Virus record (IMG/VR): IMGVR_UViG_3300005337_000028
Location: 1-43,581 of that record
Source: a virus
Direction: 5' to 3' (one strand)
DNA length: 43,581 nt
The notes under the pieces were generated by a model. That model saw only the letters and a list, made by a program, of their open reading frames with translations, was not told the DNA's origin and did not search any database. Position numbers and translations under genes: made by a program. Below are positions 7,684-15,130 of the stretch, piece by piece; position 1 is the stretch's first letter; each line of letters starts with the position of its first letter.

Positions 7684-7898
7684 AGAGCCGCCAGCCGTAG
7701 CACGTCACTAACCGTCTTGCACTCGGATACAGCGCTCCCGTTAACCACCTTGCCAGTCAGTTCATCGATGACGGCGATGGTGGCGATGTGGCAGAGCGAG
7801 TCCCACGGATCGAGGATTGTTTCCTCCGTGATCCCGTCGATTGGCTTGTCTAGCACGTCCGTTGCCAGCGTGTGCATCAGTAGTTCACGACTGCTCAT
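7680..7898 (-). CDS. Acyl carrier protein
   Basis: 72 aa. The phosphopantetheine attachment motif DSL is at residues 33-35 with Ser34 as the modified residue, in WDSLCHIATIAVIDE, the start of the characteristic helix II. Overall it is an acidic four-helix-type small protein. The ATG lies 14 bases inside the end of the glycosyltransferase gene, with GAGGAGAAAC upstream. It would carry the growing acyl chain for the KAS III and SDR encoded next to it, after activation by a host phosphopantetheinyl transferase; none is encoded here. Confidence 0.9.
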   Translation of the reverse strand: MSSRELLMHTLATDVLDKPIDGITEETILDPWDSLCHIATIAVIDELTGKVVNGSAVSECKTVSDVLRLAAL

Positions 7899-9708
7899 TC
7901 AGTTTCTCCTCGTACAGTTGCTCGAAGGCCGCTAGAAATTTTCCTTGGACTGCGGGCCATCCTTCACCGAAAAACTCATAATCCGTTGACATAATAGGGA
8001 TGAAATTGAAATCACCGGATTTAATAATTTCTACGGCCCCGTTAATAAATGACTTCACGTTTTGATGAATCAATCCCCCGCGTAAAAACTTCATCCGCCG
8101 AATCATCGAAGCATCCGACCTCTGGTGAATCTCATCCCCTTCCAGGGTAACAACCGGCACGCCATACAAAAAGCAGTCGATGATGCTATTCGTGCCACCG
8201 AACGGGAACGTAGACAGCGCGAGTTTGCACGAAGCCAGATTGTCGATGTACTCCTGATATGAGGAGCGAGGATGGACTACGCAATCTGGGAACCAGCGAT
8301 GCAAGTCCTTTGCGCAGACGTAGTGCGCCAAGCTTACTTGATTTGGGAAGAAATGGTATTCCACATTCTGGCAAGCCGACTTGATTTCCTTGAGAGCGGA
8401 TAAAAATGGCGGAATGATTTTGACGGCCATTGCCGGGATAGCGACACGGAGAACGGATCGAGCATCCGCGCCCATCGGTACAGGTACGGTGACGCCTTCG
8501 CGCGGAATATACCTTGCCGCCCCGACCGGAAGGCCAACGAGTCGTTCAGAATAGCGGTCTTGAACTCCGAACAAGTCTTCTTCACACGCCATGTAATCCA
8601 TGACGTTCGAGAATGTCGAGGCAGGGTGCCCAGGGCAGCAAACCTGTATCGGCGCCATCCTGATATTGGAAAGCGCGACGTACCAAGCGGCCATCCCAAC
8701 ACTCGGGTAGAACATAATATCCGGTTCTTCCGCATGAATTACCTCCATAATCGTTGAAATAGCTACCGCATCGCCGGGCAGCTTCACGCACTTATCGAAT
8801 ACCGCCATGCCGCCTTCATCTATCTCGGTATCACGGTAGATGCAGACGAGCCGAAAGCGTTCCTTGAGTTGTCGCATGCTAGGCGCATAGCAGCGAAACA
8901 TGGCGTGATGCGAGCCGAACCACTCGACAGGGACAACGATGGTAGGACGCTCCTTCCGAACGAGTTTGCGCGTGCATTCCCGCACTTCGGTACGCGAAAA
9001 CGCCAAGTCGCGCATCCATGTATTCACTATTTTTTTTGCTTCGTGCTTGTCTGGCGCATCCGTATACGTGCAGTGCATGTACAAGTCGCCAGCGCACAGC
9101 AGGAGCGCGTCAGGCAGCGGATGCGCGCACAGGATATGCCGTAGTGACATAAGATGCAGACGCCGCTTGTAGGCGCGCTCCGTATGAGTGACGCCGATTG
9201 CCAGCATGCCGATGATTGCGGCGTGAGTCGCTTCCGGTGCTGCTGCGTAGAGTACGTCGAAATCAACCTCGACTTCGGATTCTAGCGACCAGCAAAGGAG
9301 CAATTGCGCGATGGTATTTGCCGCGAACTGCATTTGTAATGGCTCATCTGCCGGTCGCGTGCCGATGGTGCTTAGAACATGATCCATCGTCTCGTAGGAG
9401 GATGCGCGGAATATCGAATGCAGCGTGGTGTGTTCGGCGCACAGCCTCACGAATCCGTCAGCGCTGATGAAAAACTTCGGATCGGTGAACAGTGACGTGA
9501 CCGCGCCAGCCAATCGCGTGTGCAGGATGCGCAATTGATCCTCGGTGCAGCCGAAGAATCCGGAGCCTTTGCGGATTCGCTGTAGGATGCCGTAAAGCTC
9601 TCTGGCGCATGCCTCGAAACTCTCCGGCGATCCGTCGCGCAGGTAGACTACGCGCTCGAATGGTTCGAGGTTCAGGGATTCTACGGGGGTGCCTGCGGGT
9701 TCAGTCAT
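7885..9708 (-). CDS. HMW1C/OGT-like glycosyltransferase (GT41 family)
   Basis: 607 aa. The N-terminal ~260 residues are all-helical, like the alpha domain of HMW1C-type enzymes or degenerate TPRs. The GT-B catalytic region contains MAPIQVCCPGHPASTFS (G360-H-P), matching the HMW1C/SPINDLY pattern before the donor site, and NSIIDCFLYGVPVVTLEGDE at about 507-526 followed by HQRSDASMIRR, matching the UDP-sugar-binding part. HMW1C enzymes add hexoses to Asn of adhesins in the cytoplasm; OGT relatives modify Ser/Thr. The target here is unknown: a host flagellin or adhesin, a phage virion protein or the ACP-linked product are all possible. Its ATG overlaps the upstream dioxygenase stop. Confidence 0.88.
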   Translation of the reverse strand: MTEPAGTPVESLNLEPFERVVYLRDGSPESFEACARELYGILQRIRKGSGFFGCTEDQLRILHTRLAGAVTSLFTDPKFFISADGFVRLCAEHTTLHSIFRASSYETMDHVLSTIGTRPADEPLQMQFAANTIAQLLLCWSLESEVEVDFDVLYAAAPEATHAAIIGMLAIGVTHTERAYKRRLHLMSLRHILCAHPLPDALLLCAGDLYMHCTYTDAPDKHEAKKIVNTWMRDLAFSRTEVRECTRKLVRKERPTIVVPVEWFGSHHAMFRCYAPSMRQLKERFRLVCIYRDTEIDEGGMAVFDKCVKLPGDAVAISTIMEVIHAEEPDIMFYPSVGMAAWYVALSNIRMAPIQVCCPGHPASTFSNVMDYMACEEDLFGVQDRYSERLVGLPVGAARYIPREGVTVPVPMGADARSVLRVAIPAMAVKIIPPFLSALKEIKSACQNVEYHFFPNQVSLAHYVCAKDLHRWFPDCVVHPRSSYQEYIDNLASCKLALSTFPFGGTNSIIDCFLYGVPVVTLEGDEIHQRSDASMIRRMKFLRGGLIHQNVKSFINGAVEIIKSGDFNFIPIMSTDYEFFGEGWPAVQGKFLAAFEQLYEEKLNEQS

Positions 9709-10430
9709 TTTTTGTCCAGTTGTTCCTGCAATTCTTTGAGCCTTGAAGTCCGCGAGCGGATGAACATGTTAGCGCGTTGCTCATCCTGAATATGATCGTT
9801 CGTTTTCCAAGTTCCGCGCATCAACTTTTTCCCGCTCGGATCGTCGGCAGGCTGGTAGATGATGTCGGTAAGAACGCGGTCTGGACCTTCTGTGTGCGCG
9901 TATGAACCGTGCCAGCATGCGGAGTGCATGAGCAGAACATCACCAGGATGCATGTCGATGGCATTGAGCCATTGGTTAGGGCCAAGCACCTCAGGATTCA
10001 ATTCGCCAGCATCCCCGAGATACCCCCATACATGGGTGGCACGGCGCAAATATAAACCTCCGTTTTCCATCTTTGATTCACTGAGTGCCACGAATGCCGA
10101 CAGTTTGCGGGGCCAGCCAATGTGATACGGCGTGTCCTGATGCAAAAACACGGCATCACGCGACTTCGCATCCTTGACCACGAACCGCTGATTGTAGAGC
10201 GCGATGTTCGGTCCGAATACCTCCTCCACGGCATCGAGAATGGACGGATGACGCGCGATCAGGGACAGTAGCGGCTGCATGCGATCATCGTTTATTGCGA
10301 TAGGATTGAACTCTGGAACACGATTCGGATCGGCTAACGATGCGTAGAGTGCCGCCCATGCGCTGACGGTATCGGAGTCGATCAGGCGACGGTGCAGCAA
10401 GTAGCCGTTTTGTTCGAATTCGTTGTTCAT
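9705..10430 (-). CDS. Phytanoyl-CoA dioxygenase-family Fe(II)/2-oxoglutarate oxygenase
   Basis: 241 aa from the ATG at 10430, which overlaps the stop of the small membrane gene upstream (ATGA). The double-stranded beta-helix iron site is visible: HxD at H97/D99 (FLHQDTPYH), the distal His in SACWHGSYAH (H174) and an Arg at R185 expected to bind 2-oxoglutarate. These enzymes hydroxylate aliphatic or acyl substrates. With the Rieske enzyme it gives the cluster two unrelated oxygenases. Substrate unknown; an acyl-ACP or a sugar/lipid moiety is plausible from context. Confidence 0.9.
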   Translation of the reverse strand: MNNEFEQNGYLLHRRLIDSDTVSAWAALYASLADPNRVPEFNPIAINDDRMQPLLSLIARHPSILDAVEEVFGPNIALYNQRFVVKDAKSRDAVFLHQDTPYHIGWPRKLSAFVALSESKMENGGLYLRRATHVWGYLGDAGELNPEVLGPNQWLNAIDMHPGDVLLMHSACWHGSYAHTEGPDRVLTDIIYQPADDPSGKKLMRGTWKTNDHIQDEQRANMFIRSRTSRLKELQEQLDKK

Positions 10431-10621
10431 TTGATAATCCCGGTAAGAGGATGCGGATGCTTCTTTCCATAGAAAGTGAGACCAATGCAAAGCACCGGAA
10501 TAATGAACAGATGAATCTCCCATTTCCAGTTCAACCATCCGTCCTTAAACGATTGATACCCAAAAAACCAAGTTGGGCATATCCACAGCGAAACATAGCG
10601 GGTACGAAATATCTTGATCAC
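10427..10621 (-). CDS. Small aromatic-rich membrane protein in the metabolic cluster
   Basis: 64 aa if translation starts at the GTG at 10621, which overlaps the methyltransferase stop (GTGA) and has AGGTGG five bases upstream; another GTG three codons earlier is possible. It is Trp/Phe-rich, with one clear membrane span near the C-terminus (HLFIIPVLCIGLTFYG) and possibly a second weaker one (VSLWICPTWFFGY). It ends in a His/Pro-rich tail. No family recognised. Overlaps on both sides tie it to the cluster. Confidence 0.65.
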   Translation of the reverse strand: MIKIFRTRYVSLWICPTWFFGYQSFKDGWLNWKWEIHLFIIPVLCIGLTFYGKKHPHPLTGIIK

Positions 10622-11175
10622 ACGATCCACCTAAATGTAGAAGTAACCTCATCGTCGGTTACATTTTTTTCTTTGTTGCAGTGCGCAATCCAAGAATAGT
10701 GTATGGGACACAAAAACCGATCCGACTCCAATATGTCAATCTGCAAGTCATCCCAATCGCGCATCAGCACTTTTATTCCATGCTCGGTGAATCGCCAGCA
10801 GTCGTTCGCGGGACCGTGGATACGTGCGTTGAATGGCGTCGATGCTACGAGCATCCCGCCCGGCTTCAGAACGCGTCGAATCTCTTTGATCGCGGCAAAC
10901 GGATCGAGTGCATGTTCGAGGACTTCGAGACACAGAACGGCATCGTAGAAACTGTTCGACAGCGGAGTTCGCTTCGTAATGTCGTATTGATACGTGCAAC
11001 CAGGAACAATGTCGAGCGTGTGCCATGTCGTATCGCCCTTGCGCATATGTGATTGCGGACCGATTTCTAGAACAGTAGCGCTCGCGGGTAAATGGAATAA
11101 CTTGGCGCGCGCGTTTTCGATATGTTCGCGTGCCATTTTCATGTAACGGTCGTCTATTGCGCTAACTTTTTTCAT
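10618..11175 (-). CDS. Class I SAM-dependent methyltransferase
   Basis: 185 aa from the ATG at 11175 (ATGA overlap with the 24-aa peptide before it). Motif I is VLEIGP at residues 35-40, an acidic residue after strand 2 is D55, and YDAVLCLEVLEHALDPFAAI at about 77-96 plus RVLKPGGMLVASTPF are the UbiE/Methyltransf_11-type motifs. These enzymes methylate small molecules or sugars with S-adenosylmethionine. As the first enzyme of the cluster it probably methylates the glycan, acyl or sugar product; a protein target is not excluded. Confidence 0.9.
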   Translation of the reverse strand: MKKVSAIDDRYMKMAREHIENARAKLFHLPASATVLEIGPQSHMRKGDTTWHTLDIVPGCTYQYDITKRTPLSNSFYDAVLCLEVLEHALDPFAAIKEIRRVLKPGGMLVASTPFNARIHGPANDCWRFTEHGIKVLMRDWDDLQIDILESDRFLCPIHYSWIAHCNKEKNVTDDEVTSTFRWIV

Positions 11176-11246
11176 TCCCTCATCCCCGGCAGTTCCTCGC
11201 AAAACGCGAGTAAGTCCAAAATGTCTGCGATTAGTGCGCGGATCAC
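11172..11246 (-). CDS. 24-aa coupling peptide ahead of the methyltransferase
   Basis: A GTG-started frame whose start overlaps the stop of the upstream 153-aa gene (GTGA, 11246-11243) and whose TGA overlaps the methyltransferase ATG (ATGA, 11175-11172). GGGAGAG stands six bases before the GTG. The peptide is a short amphipathic helix-like sequence (IRALIADILDLLAFCEE). It may be a real microprotein or mainly a device to keep ribosomes moving into the metabolic cluster. Confidence 0.45.
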   Translation of the reverse strand: MIRALIADILDLLAFCEELPGMRE

Positions 11247-11704
11247 GGTTTCTCTCCCGTAGGTGTGGAGCGGGCGCGGATGACTTCTTGTGCGGCTTGT
11301 TCGGCAGCGTCTAGGCCGGCGTTGAAATTCTGCGTCTCGTAGTCGGCGTGATCGGAAGGCTCTTTTACTAGCAGCGCCATCGTCGCGAGGATTGCAAACC
11401 CGATAGCCTCCCTCTCCTTCATCACCTCGGCGGCTAGCTGGGCGGCGGTGTAGAGAGGTTCGGGGACAATTCCCCGCTTGGCATCGGCCCAGGACATTCC
11501 ATCCCTGCGATTGACCAGTACCCACTGTGCCGAGCCTTCCGGCTGATAGCGCCACGCCACCGGCTCAACCCCCTCCACCTTGGCAGGGGAGAGGGCAGAC
11601 AAAGCAGCCTGCACTAACTGTTGCAATTCCGGGTGGGCAGACGGCGGCAACAGGCCGCGCAACACCTGGAAGCGAATCTCTATCTGCTCTCTATTCAACT
11701 CCAC
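11243..11704 (-). CDS. Ea22-like phage accessory protein
   Basis: 153 aa, GTG start with AAGGAGGG seven bases upstream. The middle (PVAWRYQPEGSAQWVLV and EPLYTAAQLA) is the pattern common in Ea22/Ead-type accessory proteins of tailed phages, whose function is unknown. The C-terminal half is helical and Ala/Glu-rich. It is the last ordinary accessory gene before the metabolic cluster, to which it is coupled by a GTGA overlap. Confidence 0.8.
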   Translation of the reverse strand: MELNREQIEIRFQVLRGLLPPSAHPELQQLVQAALSALSPAKVEGVEPVAWRYQPEGSAQWVLVNRRDGMSWADAKRGIVPEPLYTAAQLAAEVMKEREAIGFAILATMALLVKEPSDHADYETQNFNAGLDAAEQAAQEVIRARSTPTGEKP

Positions 11705-11733
11705 GGCTTAACCCTCCTTGGGTTTGGTGAGGG

Positions 11734-11961
11734 CTATTTCCAGACCGGCTCGAAGCCAAGACTGCGCACGATCTGTTCGCAAATGTCGTACTGATGCCCA
11801 TTGCTGGTGTAACGATAGTCGTACCCAACAGTGATAAATTGGAACGGCTCGCAGCCTTCATGTTGAAGGAATATTTTCTTGTCGCCGGTAAAGCTTTTCT
11901 CGATCCAGCACTTTGTTGGCGCGACCGAAATTAGAGTTCCGGTCTGAATTGCTTCGCTCAT
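11734..11961 (-). CDS. Hypothetical phage protein
   Basis: 75 aa, ATG preceded by GGAAGGA. Mixed alpha/beta composition with three Cys (KCWIEKSF, HEGCEPF, YDICEQIV). No motif recognised. It lies in the leftward accessory block with short spacing to both neighbours. Confidence 0.75.
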   Translation of the reverse strand: MSEAIQTGTLISVAPTKCWIEKSFTGDKKIFLQHEGCEPFQFITVGYDYRYTSNGHQYDICEQIVRSLGFEPVWK

Positions 11962-11992
11962 GTTCTATCCTTCCGTAGGCTCAGAGGGGTGG

Positions 11993-12187
11993 TTAGTCCG
12001 GCAATTCTCCGGGGCGCTCACCAATAGAAGTCTTAAAACGGACCTCGTTAGCCGTCCCTGGCTCGAAGTCCACGCGGCAAACAAGATCGCAGATACAACA
12101 ACAAAATTCGATGCGGTCTTTCGGATAACAGCGGAGCCATGAATGCCCCATAGCCGCACAATAGAGGCGCTTTAACAGATTAAGCAT
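11993..12187 (-). CDS. Cys-rich small protein, DUF1660-like
   Basis: 64 aa starting at an ATG three bases after the preceding stop. The N-terminal half has the arrangement CAAMGHSW...CCCICDLVCRV, i.e. a Cys/His followed by a CxxC pair, resembling small prophage proteins of the DUF1660 type that probably bind zinc. The C-terminus is short and charged. A second open frame on the same strand (11965-12159) overlaps it but reads less like a protein. Confidence 0.65.
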   Translation of the reverse strand: MLNLLKRLYCAAMGHSWLRCYPKDRIEFCCCICDLVCRVDFEPGTANEVRFKTSIGERPGELPD

Positions 12188-12190
12188 CCC

Positions 12191-13081
12191 TCACCCCTTC
12201 TTCCCGTCTCGCTCGGCAACAGCGGACTTTGCTATGGCTGCGTCGATATGCGTGTCAACTTCTTCGATGGTGCGGTTTATGCAGCCGTTTCCAAAGAAGC
12301 CAGTTAGCAGAAGAACCTCGCGATCCTTACGCAGCCACCGATACCGCGCCGCATCTTTGGCATCCTCCCCCGCCCCGCCACTCTCAGCGCTGGCAGGATG
12401 AGGGGCGGCGTCTAATGCGGCTTTCCAAACGTCTTCCCAGAACATCTTGTTGTTTGTGGAAAACGGGAATTGCTCGGCGTCGTTCATGGCGTTGCCCATC
12501 TCCAGCGTCAACTCCACCGGCACAAGTTTCCACCCCGCTGCTTGTGCGGTGCCGGTACTCTCAGCGGAGGGGCGAGAGCGGATCGCGTCATTGGCCGCCC
12601 GCAATGCGCTATTCCAGCCGAGCGTATACCCATCGGCAAGCAATCCGTCCGGACAACTTATGTTTGCCACTGCTCTTGCGCACCGATCCGTTTCCGCTTG
12701 CACGGCACCGGTTATTTGCCCTGCTACGGGCGCGGTGGGAGAGGCGGCACGGATCAAGCGCAATGCCCCGATGGCCAATGCTGAAGGCCAAAATCCGTTG
12801 CTGTGGTCTGCTGCCATTGCCTCAAGGTCAGCAATGATCTTGGCGTCGTGTTCGGACGCCTCCCCCTGCCCGCCATTGTTGCCTGCTTTGGCGAGGGTGG
12901 CGCGGAGTTTTTGCAGCGAGCCCTGGATTGATCGATGCTGGCCGAACATCTGCTCTATGATGTCGTCAGCCACATCGCCCGTCACTCCCTTGGCCGCACA
13001 AAAAGATACCGACCAAGCGTTCTTGACCTGATTGATAAACTCGTCAAGCGCTGTATGCGCCTCAATCTGCTCTTTGTTCAC
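12191..13081 (-). CDS. Large Ea22/DUF551-type phage accessory protein
   Basis: 296 aa from a GTG at 13081 with AAAGGA five bases upstream; an in-frame ATG seven codons earlier lies inside the preceding gene. It is built of recurring accessory-protein blocks: a charged helical N-terminus, GWKLVPVELTLEMGNAMNDA in the middle, WKAALDAAP, and DAARYRWLRKDRE near the C-terminus. Such modular proteins are common in lambdoid-like accessory regions and have no proven role. It sits mid-operon on the leftward transcript. Confidence 0.8.
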   Translation of the reverse strand: MNKEQIEAHTALDEFINQVKNAWSVSFCAAKGVTGDVADDIIEQMFGQHRSIQGSLQKLRATLAKAGNNGGQGEASEHDAKIIADLEAMAADHSNGFWPSALAIGALRLIRAASPTAPVAGQITGAVQAETDRCARAVANISCPDGLLADGYTLGWNSALRAANDAIRSRPSAESTGTAQAAGWKLVPVELTLEMGNAMNDAEQFPFSTNNKMFWEDVWKAALDAAPHPASAESGGAGEDAKDAARYRWLRKDREVLLLTGFFGNGCINRTIEEVDTHIDAAIAKSAVAERDGKKG

Positions 13082-13083
13082 GG

Positions 13084-13458
13084 CTATCCTTTCAATGCGC
13101 AAAGGGCGCGCAGGACGGCGACCCGGAAGGCGAGCATGGGGTTTGATTCATTAGACGATCTGCCGATTATTCGGCAGTCGGCGAGATGGGCGATGTACTG
13201 TTTTCCGTCTAGTTTCCACATCGAAAGATCGCTAGGAAGTGCGCGTATCATAATTTCTGCACAGGCTTCAGTAGATTCGTGAAGCCATATTTTTGCGCAG
13301 TAAATATCCATTTTGTCAGCCGTCACTGCATCAATGCCGTCTAACCAGTGATAACCATGCAACCAAGCGGACCTTCCAAATAAAGGCCCATCAGCAACCA
13401 ATGATGGAAGAAATCCCGCCGCCTTCCTCGACAACTCCTGCAATTCTTGCTCGGTCAT
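13084..13458 (-). CDS. Hypothetical phage protein
   Basis: 124 aa, ATG overlapping the previous stop (ATGA at 13458-13455). Mixed alpha/beta, Trp- and His-containing (SAWLHGYHWLDG, IWLHESTEACAEIM). Ends at TAG two bases before the GTG of the next gene. I do not recognise a domain; it is part of the leftward accessory block. Confidence 0.75.
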   Translation of the reverse strand: MTEQELQELSRKAAGFLPSLVADGPLFGRSAWLHGYHWLDGIDAVTADKMDIYCAKIWLHESTEACAEIMIRALPSDLSMWKLDGKQYIAHLADCRIIGRSSNESNPMLAFRVAVLRALCALKG

Positions 13459-14096
13459 GATTGGCCCTCCTGCGGTTTGGCGAGGCGGTAGGCGATGATG
13501 CAGCCGGATTCCATTTTTCCGCCATATTCCCAAAACACAGAACCTGCGGATATTGGACGCTTTTCTTCGTGACCGCTTCCCCAACGGATCAACACCTTGG
13601 CGTCGCGCGGAATCGGACACTCCCCACCTTTCCACTCGATCCACCCATCCCCATCCGCCACCGGCCCGGCGTGCTGGGCGGTCAGGGCGTCGTATTCGGC
13701 TTGCTCGGTGGGGTTGAGGGAGCGAAACGGGAAACGCTCCATGTGCATGACGTTGTCGTTACGGCATTCGTACATGCGGGCTAGCTCTACATCGAAATAT
13801 GACCAGCCTTTCCCTTTGAAATAGGAATAGCGCGGGCCGAAGTCGGTTTCGATCACGTACATGCGGCCTACTTCGGGTACTTCCTCTTTCAACTCCGGCG
13901 CTGCGGGGGATTGCGGGGCGTCTGGCTGATGCGCCATTTCCTCGGTAGCCTGTTCGATTGCACGGGTAAGAATCTTGTCGGCTTCATCAACGGGCAGCCA
14001 CTCTCCCCTCTCAAAGTCCGGCTTCTTCTCCTTTTCCTCCTTCGCCACCTTAACGAAAGTCAGGCACATCGGGTCTTGGATTTTCAAGTAGTTCAT
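13455..14096 (-). CDS. Hypothetical phage protein with C-terminal DUF551-like segment
   Basis: 213 aa from the ATG at 14096 (GGAGAG upstream and ATGA overlap with the previous gene). The N-terminus is charged. The centre (VGRMYVIETDFGPRYSYF) and C-terminus (DGWIEWKGGECPIPRDAKVLIRW) look like beta-rich small-domain segments seen in phage accessory proteins; WIEWKGGECPIPRDA is typical of DUF551-like or similar domains. Function unknown. Confidence 0.78.
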   Translation of the reverse strand: MNYLKIQDPMCLTFVKVAKEEKEKKPDFERGEWLPVDEADKILTRAIEQATEEMAHQPDAPQSPAAPELKEEVPEVGRMYVIETDFGPRYSYFKGKGWSYFDVELARMYECRNDNVMHMERFPFRSLNPTEQAEYDALTAQHAGPVADGDGWIEWKGGECPIPRDAKVLIRWGSGHEEKRPISAGSVFWEYGGKMESGCIIAYRLAKPQEGQS

Positions 14097-14323
14097 CGCA
14101 TGCTCTCCATAAAGTAAATAAGAAGGCCGAAGCCGCCGAGAATAGCAATTGTTGCCGCAATCTCCCACGCCACGCCGACCATCTGCCGGCGCTGAATGTC
14201 ATCCATCCAAGTTTCGTTTAAATGGCGTAGATGGCCGTAATAAAGCGCCTCTGCCTCCCGATCCTCCTGCTTCCAGCCTTCCAGGACTTCGCGGCAGATT
14301 TCGTTTAGGGTGTCGAGGATCAT
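14093..14323 (-). CDS. Small membrane-anchored protein
   Basis: 76 aa, ATG overlapping the previous stop. Residues 1-48 are charged and helical (EICREVLEGWKQEDREAEA), followed by a C-terminal hydrophobic span (WEIAATIAILGGFGLLIYFM). A C-tail anchored topology is likely. No family recognised. Confidence 0.75.
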   Translation of the reverse strand: MILDTLNEICREVLEGWKQEDREAEALYYGHLRHLNETWMDDIQRRQMVGVAWEIAATIAILGGFGLLIYFMESMR

Positions 14324-14556
14324 ATTGGCGTCTCGGCAGCGCGGCGAATATAAGAGGCCATTGCCTCGACAATCTCAATCCGTATCTCCTCATCAACATC
14401 GGAAAGCGCATGCTTAATGCCCTTCCTATCGCTGAAATCGTATAGGATAGCCCTCGCCGCCTTGTGCGCCCAATCAACATCACCCTTATATGTATCGTCG
14501 TATGGGTATTCCATGCCCCGTTTCAATGCATGCGCCACCGGATCAAATTCGCTCAT
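14320..14556 (-). CDS. Hypothetical phage protein
   Basis: 78 aa from the ATG at 14556, with GGAGGG about 7 bases upstream; a TTG five codons earlier is less likely. Mostly helical and acidic (DPVAHALKRGMEYPYDD, DVDEEIRIEIVEAMASYI). Lies directly after the recombination genes in the same transcript. Unknown function. Confidence 0.72.
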   Translation of the reverse strand: MSEFDPVAHALKRGMEYPYDDTYKGDVDWAHKAARAILYDFSDRKGIKHALSDVDEEIRIEIVEAMASYIRRAAETPI

Positions 14557-14572
14557 CCCGCCACCCTCCAAA

Positions 14573-15130
14573 CTAGACTTCGGTTGATTGTGCTGCCGTC
14601 AGCGCGATCTTGCGCGAGTCCTTCAATCCTGCGAGTGCTGTTTTCGCCTTACTTGCCGGGATTCTCTCCCACAGTTCGCCAAGCTCTTTAACCGTCTGCA
14701 CAGCCTCGATAGCAGCCTTCCAATCCGTTTCCGCCTCAACTACCAGGGGCAGCACTCGGAACGGCTTACGCGAGCCTTTGGTGGCTGTCAGGGCCATTGT
14801 GAGAGGCTCGGGGATGTCGGACATGTGCGATATACGAATCCCCCCCACATCTTGACCGCCCCACTTGACGGACGGATCACGGTAAAGCGTCAAACTCCGA
14901 TCCTTGTACAGAGACGCATCCGGCCCCCACGCGAACACCAACACTCGCGACATGCTTTTGCATGGCTTGTACGGCTTTCCGTTGTCGCCTACATAGTGCA
15001 GACTTACCGGCTGCTCTTGTCCGGCGCGGATGGTGACTTCTGAAATGCGGATGGTGATAGGCCCGGAAATAAGATCATCACTGTTCAATTGATCTGATTT
15101 TGGAACAATCGCTGCTGACATATCGTTCAT
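14573..15130 (-). CDS. Conserved phage protein paired with YqaJ exonuclease (recombination module)
   Basis: 185 aa, ATG overlapping the exonuclease stop (ATGA). It contains a recognisable conserved block: ITIRISEVTIRAGQEQPVSL, GKPYKPCKSMSRVLVFAWG, SLTLYRDPSVKWGGQDVGGI and ISHMSDI, a beta-rich domain seen in many tailed phages. Its steady position beside an alkaline exonuclease suggests a partner role such as single-strand binding or annealing. That role is inferred; I know no proven function. A short helical C-terminal part follows (residues about 140-185). Confidence 0.82.
   Translation of the reverse strand: MNDMSAAIVPKSDQLNSDDLISGPITIRISEVTIRAGQEQPVSLHYVGDNGKPYKPCKSMSRVLVFAWGPDASLYKDRSLTLYRDPSVKWGGQDVGGIRISHMSDIPEPLTMALTATKGSRKPFRVLPLVVEAETDWKAAIEAVQTVKELGELWERIPASKAKTALAGLKDSRKIALTAAQSTEV

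Noticed and set aside
11965-12159. Alternative frame over the DUF1660-like gene
   Set aside because: The other frame (11993-12187) has a better start and a Cys/His pattern matching known small phage proteins.
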